From Paracoccus denitrificans (GTDB lineage Bacteria; Pseudomonadota; Alphaproteobacteria; Rhodobacterales; Rhodobacteraceae), in assembly GCA_005768755.1 (NCBI GenBank), contig VAFL01000015.1, positions 14,599 to 78,598 on the forward strand: a stretch of DNA of 64,000 bases, in the 5' to 3' direction. A program made the translations under genes and the position numbers. Positions 59,212 through 64,000 of the stretch are shown here, one piece after another (the first letter of the stretch is position 1; the number at the start of each line of letters is the position of its first letter). A model generated the notes under the pieces. The model was not told the DNA's origin, did not search any database, and saw only the letters and a program-made list of their open reading frames with translations.

Positions 59212-61368
59212 CTAAGCAGCGGTGAGAGCTTTCGACACAGTGACCATGATGGTCGAGGTCAGCTCCAGTTCATCCAGCTTGTCAGGCATCTTGGAGTTCA
59301 GCTCTTTGACTTTCCCCAGGATGGTTTCCAGCTGGAAGCCATTGTCCACAAGGGACATAGCGTACCGATGCAGCATCTTGTTGCGGTTGCCGTCACCCGA
59401 GTTGTTGAGAATCCAACGTTCCCAGTTGTCCAGGCTGGACTGATCTTGGAGACGTTTTTGACGCTCCTCGTTCTTCTGGGTCTTCGGGATGAATGGCAGC
59501 ACGTCGAACAGTTCGCCATCCACCGACTCGATGTGGGCGTCGTGAGACAGCCACTTCTTACAGCGATGGGAGCACGATTCATCCACGACGAATGGCAGGG
59601 AAGCCATAACGTTCTTCATGAACTCTTTGTACTCCTTCGCGTCCATCTTCAAAGTGAAGTTGGTCGGCAGGATGACACGGAACCGATTGATCTCATCGGT
59701 GTGGCTCTTGGTCGTGTAGTAGATGGCCTTGTAGTCTTCGAGCAGCGCTTTAGCCGCTTTCAGGCTCATGGTGCCATCAATGTCCAGCACGATCATGTTG
59801 AAGCCAGGAATCGCATTCTCTTCGTTGCGATAGCCACCCTGGACATGGTGGTTAAGCCAATGCAGCCCTTTACGATGCAGGACTTTAGGCAGCTGTTCCC
59901 ACGCGCCATGGTCGTTGACATAGCCAGTGGTCATGTCTCCGTTGGCGGTGTAGCTGATGACCATCTTGGTGAGGTCAGTTGGCTTCAGTGCTTCGCCGGA
60001 CAGGAACTCAACACCATCAGTGAAGCTCTTCTTGATGATGATGTTGTTCTTGTAGCCCCAGGCAGTTGCGTTAACGATCATCTCGTTACGCTGCGAAGCG
60101 GACCCCTTATAGAAACTGAGGTCTTCCATCAGGTCTGGATGGGTACAGTCGATGCCTACGTTAGCCAGGTACTTGGCCAGCTTGACGTAAGGACGGTCAC
60201 GACTCAGCAGCATTTGGAAGGCTTCGCCACTGGCTTCCGCCAGCTTGATGCCATACTCCAAATGGTCCATGGTCAGTTCGTCCGAATCGTCCACAAACGC
60301 GTAAGCTCCAGCCACTTTGAGTGCCTTGAAGTAGCGGTGTGTAAGCTCGGCCTTACGTTGGCTCTCGTGCTCAGGTAGCTCGTTAGCGATGCGCTCACAG
60401 TCCATCTGATACTGGATCAACCCAACGGCGGTGTCCTCGTCCATCGTCAGCACCTTGTGCATGTTTGACATGTCTGCCAAACGCCCAAGCTTCTGCGAGT
60501 AGGATTCAAGGAACCCCGATGTGACCTTGGAGGTCATCATCTTGTAACGCTCAAGCGGCGTCATGGTGATTTCCTTCTTGCTCTCTTTCGAGTAGCTGAA
60601 GAAGCATCGCCGTGCATAGCCAGTCTCAAGCATCGAGTTGAGTTCATCCTCGATCTTGCCACCATCAAGCAGCTTATCCGGCGTACCGAACAGCATTACG
60701 TTGGTTGGTGTACGACCGATGATTTCCTCGATACGGACGTTCTCGGCGGTGTTCTTGATCAGCTTTTCCCGGACTGCTCCAACGTCGAACAGTTCGAGAC
60801 AAGTGGTCAATACCTCTTGGTTTCCCAGAAGGTTACTACCGATCTCGTCAATGATGAGGTTCATGGACCCGGCATTAGCCATCAGCAGCTTTTGCCGCAT
60901 CTGCTTGAGTGCCGGTGATGTACCAGAGTCGAACGAGTAGATGTACTTGCCCAACATCTCGTATTCTTTGTACACCTGAGCCTTGATGGTTTCAGGATCT
61001 TTATCGGGGTCTCGCGCTTGGCGCTTGAACACGATCTTTTCCAGTTCCACCTCAGCTACGGTGTCGAAGCTATCCAGAAACGTGGTGCGGAAGTGATGGG
61101 TCACTTCGTTTTCCAGGATGTTCGTGGAGAAGCCTTTGCCTGCCCCGGACGTAGCCAGGTTCAAGGCATACATGTTCACAGGGATTACTCCCCGGTCATG
61201 CGTGCGGATCATTACCCGCATTTGCGAAGCCATCATGCTGAACTGGAACGAAGTCAGTACCCGGAAGAACAGTCGGTTGCTGTTCTGGGTCTTCTCGCAG
61301 AGGATATCTACGATCTTCTCCATGTCAGGATGAAAGCTCATCTCGCTAAGGTCGCGCAGATGACTCAT
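59212..61368 (-). CDS. Primase-helicase (N4 gp43 type, DUF3987-like)
   Basis: The protein has 718 aa. The N-terminal ATPase has Walker A TSGAGKGFS (73-81) and a LIIDEIGS Walker B near 175. The C-terminal part holds MIVLDIDGTM and YYTTKSHTDEINRFRVILP, the Asp-x-Asp and His/Arg pattern of prim-pol domains. It probably primes and unwinds at the fork. Size is close to that of N4 gp43. Confidence 0.8.
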   Translation of the reverse strand: MSHLRDLSEMSFHPDMEKIVDILCEKTQNSNRLFFRVLTSFQFSMMASQMRVMIRTHDRGVIPVNMYALNLATSGAGKGFSTNILENEVTHHFRTTFLDSFDTVAEVELEKIVFKRQARDPDKDPETIKAQVYKEYEMLGKYIYSFDSGTSPALKQMRQKLLMANAGSMNLIIDEIGSNLLGNQEVLTTCLELFDVGAVREKLIKNTAENVRIEEIIGRTPTNVMLFGTPDKLLDGGKIEDELNSMLETGYARRCFFSYSKESKKEITMTPLERYKMMTSKVTSGFLESYSQKLGRLADMSNMHKVLTMDEDTAVGLIQYQMDCERIANELPEHESQRKAELTHRYFKALKVAGAYAFVDDSDELTMDHLEYGIKLAEASGEAFQMLLSRDRPYVKLAKYLANVGIDCTHPDLMEDLSFYKGSASQRNEMIVNATAWGYKNNIIIKKSFTDGVEFLSGEALKPTDLTKMVISYTANGDMTTGYVNDHGAWEQLPKVLHRKGLHWLNHHVQGGYRNEENAIPGFNMIVLDIDGTMSLKAAKALLEDYKAIYYTTKSHTDEINRFRVILPTNFTLKMDAKEYKEFMKNVMASLPFVVDESCSHRCKKWLSHDAHIESVDGELFDVLPFIPKTQKNEERQKRLQDQSSLDNWERWILNNSGDGNRNKMLHRYAMSLVDNGFQLETILGKVKELNSKMPDKLDELELTSTIMVTVSKALTAA

Positions 61369-61377
61369 TTGTACCTC

Positions 61378-62385
61378 TCAGTGGGATGCAACGATCAAAT
61401 CGCCGGAGGCGATCAGCAGGTCTTTCTGTTTACAAACCAGAAAGCCCGGACAGTATAGGCACGCTTTCACTTCGCCTTTACGTTCGATCACAATTCCCAC
61501 GTCGCCGTCCTTGTTACGTTGGACGGCTGCGTCATGAGGGTTGTCGAAGTTCTTGGTACTGCGAGCACCCGGCTCGTAAGCCTTTGCTGGGTTCTTGTAG
61601 TACCGATAGGACGGTGCTTTCCGCCAGAGGTCTTCGTCAGTACACGCCGGGATCAATTCCTCGGGCGCATCCATCAGACGAGTGAGGTCTTCGATTCGCC
61701 TTACTACGAAAGCCTCGGTCTCCTCTACAGACCAGAGGTTGAAACGTCGTGTCAGCATTCGATCCGTGGGATACCCAGGGATCTGGAATGACTGACCCTT
61801 GCTCCAGTCAGTGAAGTTGAATGTCAGGTTCATGTAGTCCTTGGTGATGATCTTCGGATCAAGCCAACGGTACATGGACCCTTGTGCGATGTAGTCTTCG
61901 TCCTTACGACCGGTCATGTACGTGTACACGCCCGTGTTCTTCAGGTCTTCAACTACACCATCGATTACAGCGTCGAACTTGCCAGACACCGTGACACCAT
62001 TGATGGTCTTCTTGAGGCGAACCTCGAAGTAGGCCGGAATGATGCCCCCTGCTGCTACCTGCTCTGGTGTTGGATTGACCACCACCTTCTTGGCTGCACC
62101 CGGTGCTACTCCCACTGAGATGAGTGTGCTCACAAGGTCAGGGTTCTGGGTCCAAGCTCGTTCGAAACCATCATGCACGGCAGAGCCAACGGTGTTGGCA
62201 ATCTGGTCGGACACGTCTGGTATCACTGCGCCCGGTTCAACACGGCGACCGAGGATGACCTGTTTCAATGGCTTCAGCAGGGTCGTCACAGACAGCCCTG
62301 CCTCAGCATGGTCATACCAGTCGGTTGCCAACGCGACCTGAGCGTAGAGGCTCAAGCCATTGCGGTTGGTGTACTGTACGGTCAT
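61378..62385 (-). CDS. PD-(D/E)XK exonuclease with Cys cluster (N4 gp42 position)
   Basis: The protein has 335 aa. GKFDAVIDGVVEDLKN (135-150) gives the catalytic Asp138 and D147-x-K149 of RecB/Cas4-type nucleases, and Gln/Tyr in IAQGSMYRWL follows. The C-terminal CLYCPGFLVC plus an upstream Cys in AC(TDED) could bind a [4Fe-4S] cluster as in Cas4/AddB. Likely recombination or DNA-processing nuclease. Confidence 0.8.
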   Translation of the reverse strand: MTVQYTNRNGLSLYAQVALATDWYDHAEAGLSVTTLLKPLKQVILGRRVEPGAVIPDVSDQIANTVGSAVHDGFERAWTQNPDLVSTLISVGVAPGAAKKVVVNPTPEQVAAGGIIPAYFEVRLKKTINGVTVSGKFDAVIDGVVEDLKNTGVYTYMTGRKDEDYIAQGSMYRWLDPKIITKDYMNLTFNFTDWSKGQSFQIPGYPTDRMLTRRFNLWSVEETEAFVVRRIEDLTRLMDAPEELIPACTDEDLWRKAPSYRYYKNPAKAYEPGARSTKNFDNPHDAAVQRNKDGDVGIVIERKGEVKACLYCPGFLVCKQKDLLIASGDLIVASH

Positions 62386-62726
62386 TAGTCCTCCGGGTTC
62401 TCTTTAAGCCATTGGCCAAGGGTGGCGTAGGCTTCGGCAATGTCCTTACGGATCGACTTACCACCAGTCCGAGTGCCACACACCAGCAGTTTCTTGCGTG
62501 CGTGCGTCAGTCGGCTGTCGTTCAACGGGAACAGGATATCCACCCGGTAGGTGTCAATCGCTGCCCAGTGCTTCGGCAGTGGCTTCCAGTACGCAGGGAA
62601 CTGCTCAGCCTGATCGGCCAATGGATCTTTCGGCTCGATGAGATCGGCCTTGGTGTAGACCTTATCTTCGGCTTGCACAACGAGGAGTTGGGATGGTTCG
62701 AATTTCACTTCAACTGGAATTGCCAT
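62385..62726 (-). CDS. Hypothetical protein in replication operon
   Basis: The protein has 113 aa. TAATG overlap with the nuclease start and 17-base overlap with the upstream gene. GTRTGGKS near residue 87 looks like a phosphate-binding loop but lies too near the C-terminus for a P-loop NTPase. Function unknown. Confidence 0.65.
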   Translation of the reverse strand: MAIPVEVKFEPSQLLVVQAEDKVYTKADLIEPKDPLADQAEQFPAYWKPLPKHWAAIDTYRVDILFPLNDSRLTHARKKLLVCGTRTGGKSIRKDIAEAYATLGQWLKENPED

Positions 62727-63183
62727 TGGCTTCCTTCTTGTGAGCGGCTCGGATCTCGGCCAGGGTTAGCGCACGGGTGCGCGGTACAGTCGCCACCTCA
62801 AGGGAATTGAAGTGACGGGTCAGCTGCTGGATAGCCAGCTTGCAGGCCGCCATGTAGCGTCTTGCCTGCCGTTCAGTGAGACCGAGGGTCTTCATAATGT
62901 ACGGCGTGCTGATCCGCTTGGAGGAAGCCAGTAAAGCAAATACGTAGGATCGCTTGAGATCCCCGTCGGACGATTGCTCGGCACGGCAGGAGCCGTTCAC
63001 GATATCGTCTACGCCGCTGTCGTCGCTCAGGCTAATGCCTGAGAGTCGTTCGGTGTGAGGGTTGGTCACAGAGCGTTCCCTTGCCGATGACGGCTGATAT
63101 GGGCCTGTAGTGTGGATCATGATCTTGGCCAGTTTCTCATTGGACAACTGGGCTTTCAGAGCTGGGAAATCTTGGATATTCAT
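62710..63183 (-). CDS. Putative DNA-binding protein, first gene of replication operon
   Basis: The protein has 157 aa. The stretch STPYIMKTLGLTERQARRYMAACKL (about 95-118) is a good helix-turn-helix; the first 75 residues are polar and disordered. It may be a regulator or an origin or helicase-loading factor; inference only. Confidence 0.65.
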   Translation of the reverse strand: MNIQDFPALKAQLSNEKLAKIMIHTTGPYQPSSARERSVTNPHTERLSGISLSDDSGVDDIVNGSCRAEQSSDGDLKRSYVFALLASSKRISTPYIMKTLGLTERQARRYMAACKLAIQQLTRHFNSLEVATVPRTRALTLAEIRAAHKKEANGNSS

Positions 63184-63412
63184 GGTTCAGACGCCTGGTT
63201 AAAAAATGAACAGATAACGGACCCAAGTAATAAGGGGACTCCCCTCTCCCCGTCCGGCAGGGCCGCACTTCCCGGAGGGAAGCCCCCTCCCCTCCACTCA
63301 TATCTACTCGGGAGGGACTGCCCAGAGCGCAGTGCCACGAGCACGGCGGAGCCGCGCGCAAGTGAGCACGGGAGCGTCGGGCAGGACCGAACAGGGGGAA
63401 GAAACCAGACAA
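63184..63412. other. Gene-free, GC-rich intergenic region
   Basis: I see no convincing gene. The part 63230-63400 is much richer in G+C than its surroundings (runs such as CCCCTCTCCCC, CGGAGCCGCGCGC). A promoter for the leftward replication operon should lie near 63190-63240. Short overlapping frames in all directions look random. Confidence 0.5.
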
Positions 63413-63446
63413 TAAAAAACCCCAACCATTGCAGTGGTCGGGGTTC
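63413..63446 (-). terminator. Terminator after GIY-YIG gene
   Basis: The stem AACCCC/GGGGTT plus ACCA/TGGT is followed on the minus strand by six T. It lies 72 bases after the stop of the GIY-YIG gene. Confidence 0.85.
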
Positions 63447-63517
63447 GAGCCGTGATGGAGATTCGAGCTATGTCCAAGTAGTTGATGAATCGTCTGGCTG
63501 GTTGTGAAGGTATTACG

Positions 63518-63865
63518 CTAACGGTCTTCTGTCAACGGTTCGTGTATGTGTTTGTTGATGTGGGAGTCTAAGGCCGGGGTAGGGTAGTCTTCTGGATACG
63601 TACCCAAGGAGTAGCCTCCTCCACGTACCTTGTTAAAGCCATAGATCTTCATTAGGTCCATGGTTATTTCGGATTCCAATAGTAAACTACCGTTATCCAT
63701 TATTCGGGCTACTCCTACTAACGGATGCAGCTTTACGAAAGCTGGCTTTTGTTTTCCGTAAGCATGCTGTTTAAGCCTATGGCTGATGCGATTACTTTTG
63801 CCTACGTACCAGCAATCGTCCTCAAGACGGAGTATGTACACTTTTGTTTGGTTTGGTTCTGTCAT
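63518..63865 (-). CDS. GIY-YIG homing endonuclease
   Basis: The protein has 115 aa from the ATG at 63865 with GAGGAAAG upstream; an upstream extension is Arg-rich and unlikely. VYILRLEDDCWYVGKSNRISHRLKQH is the GIY-YIG core (Y-I-L … Y-V-G), with R in the following helix, and Glu in SLLLESEITMDLMKIYG. Free-standing mobile endonuclease. Confidence 0.85.
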   Translation of the reverse strand: MTEPNQTKVYILRLEDDCWYVGKSNRISHRLKQHAYGKQKPAFVKLHPLVGVARIMDNGSLLLESEITMDLMKIYGFNKVRGGGYSLGTYPEDYPTPALDSHINKHIHEPLTEDR

Positions 63866-63996
63866 TTCTTTCCTCGAACACCTCGCCTTTGGGCATCTGC
63901 GGCGCTGCCGCTGGCGCGGACGCCTTGCGCCCACGGCTCCGTGTTCTCGCTAAGTGGTTTAGTGGGTTAGTATACAGCTACTAAATAGGAGGCCAT

Positions 63997-64000
63997 ATGG
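63997..64000 (+). CDS. Start of a rightward gene at the window edge
   Basis: AGGAGG (63987-63992) lies four bases before an ATG at 63997, and TATACA upstream could be a -10 box. Nothing of the protein is visible. It suggests another rightward cluster beyond the edge. Confidence 0.4.

Noticed and set aside
63137..63507. Three overlapping short frames in the GC-rich region
   Set aside because: They overlap each other on both strands, have no good ribosome sites and give Pro/Arg/Ser-rich random-looking peptides.
1..64000. CRISPR array, integrase, repressor or lysogeny module
   Set aside because: No regularly spaced repeats, recombinase motifs or repressor-operator arrangement were seen; the HTH protein at 22362 alone is not evidence of lysogeny.

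Overview
This window is most of the genome of an N4-like podovirus (Schitoviridae type), here called the phage. The diagnostic set is a giant virion RNA polymerase (3,341 aa), a split two-gene T7-like RNA polymerase (RNAP1 and RNAP2), an N4-type major capsid protein, portal and terminase, an N4-type SSB, a Gp49-family protein, rIIA/rIIB-like proteins and a MoxR/VWA pair. The host cannot be read from the sequence. A gammaproteobacterium such as Pseudomonas is a reasonable but weak guess. No integrase, repressor or CRISPR array is visible, so the phage looks strictly lytic.

Layout. Positions 1-26,131 are almost entirely leftward. Read in the direction of transcription, from 26 kb down to 1, they hold tiny membrane peptides, early genes including an array of small paralogues, RNAP1, RNAP2 (interrupted by a group I intron), rIIA/rIIB-like genes, three AAA+/VWA proteins and the start of a Dda-like helicase that runs off the left edge. 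Positions 26,408-52,017 are rightward late genes: small genes, terminase, portal, scaffold-like protein, capsid, internal proteins and the virion RNA polymerase. They are broken once by an inverted dUTPase cassette. Positions 52,073-63,865 are leftward again: a tRNA cluster, a 1.2-kb non-coding segment with tRNAs and a large structured RNA, then TerB-like, RuvC-like, Gp49-like, SSB, RecA-fold ATPase, primase-helicase and PD-(D/E)XK nuclease genes, and a GIY-YIG endonuclease. A rightward gene starts at the last bases.

The early and late arms diverge at about 26.1-26.4 kb, where the linear genome ends of an N4-like phage are expected. The sequence is therefore probably a circularised or permuted assembly. 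The DNA polymerase, tail appendage and lysis genes were not found and are presumably outside the window.

How the genes work together (family knowledge plus inference): the virion RNA polymerase is injected and transcribes early genes. RNAP1 and RNAP2 then form the middle polymerase for the replication genes, and SSB with the host polymerase serves late genes. The most noteworthy items are the roughly 790-nt structured RNA at 53.64-54.43 kb, the group I intron placed exactly between the catalytic His and Asp codons of RNAP2, the array of about 12 early paralogues with a common C-terminal signature, an HEXXH metallopeptidase-like motif inside the virion polymerase, and several structurally abnormal tRNAs.
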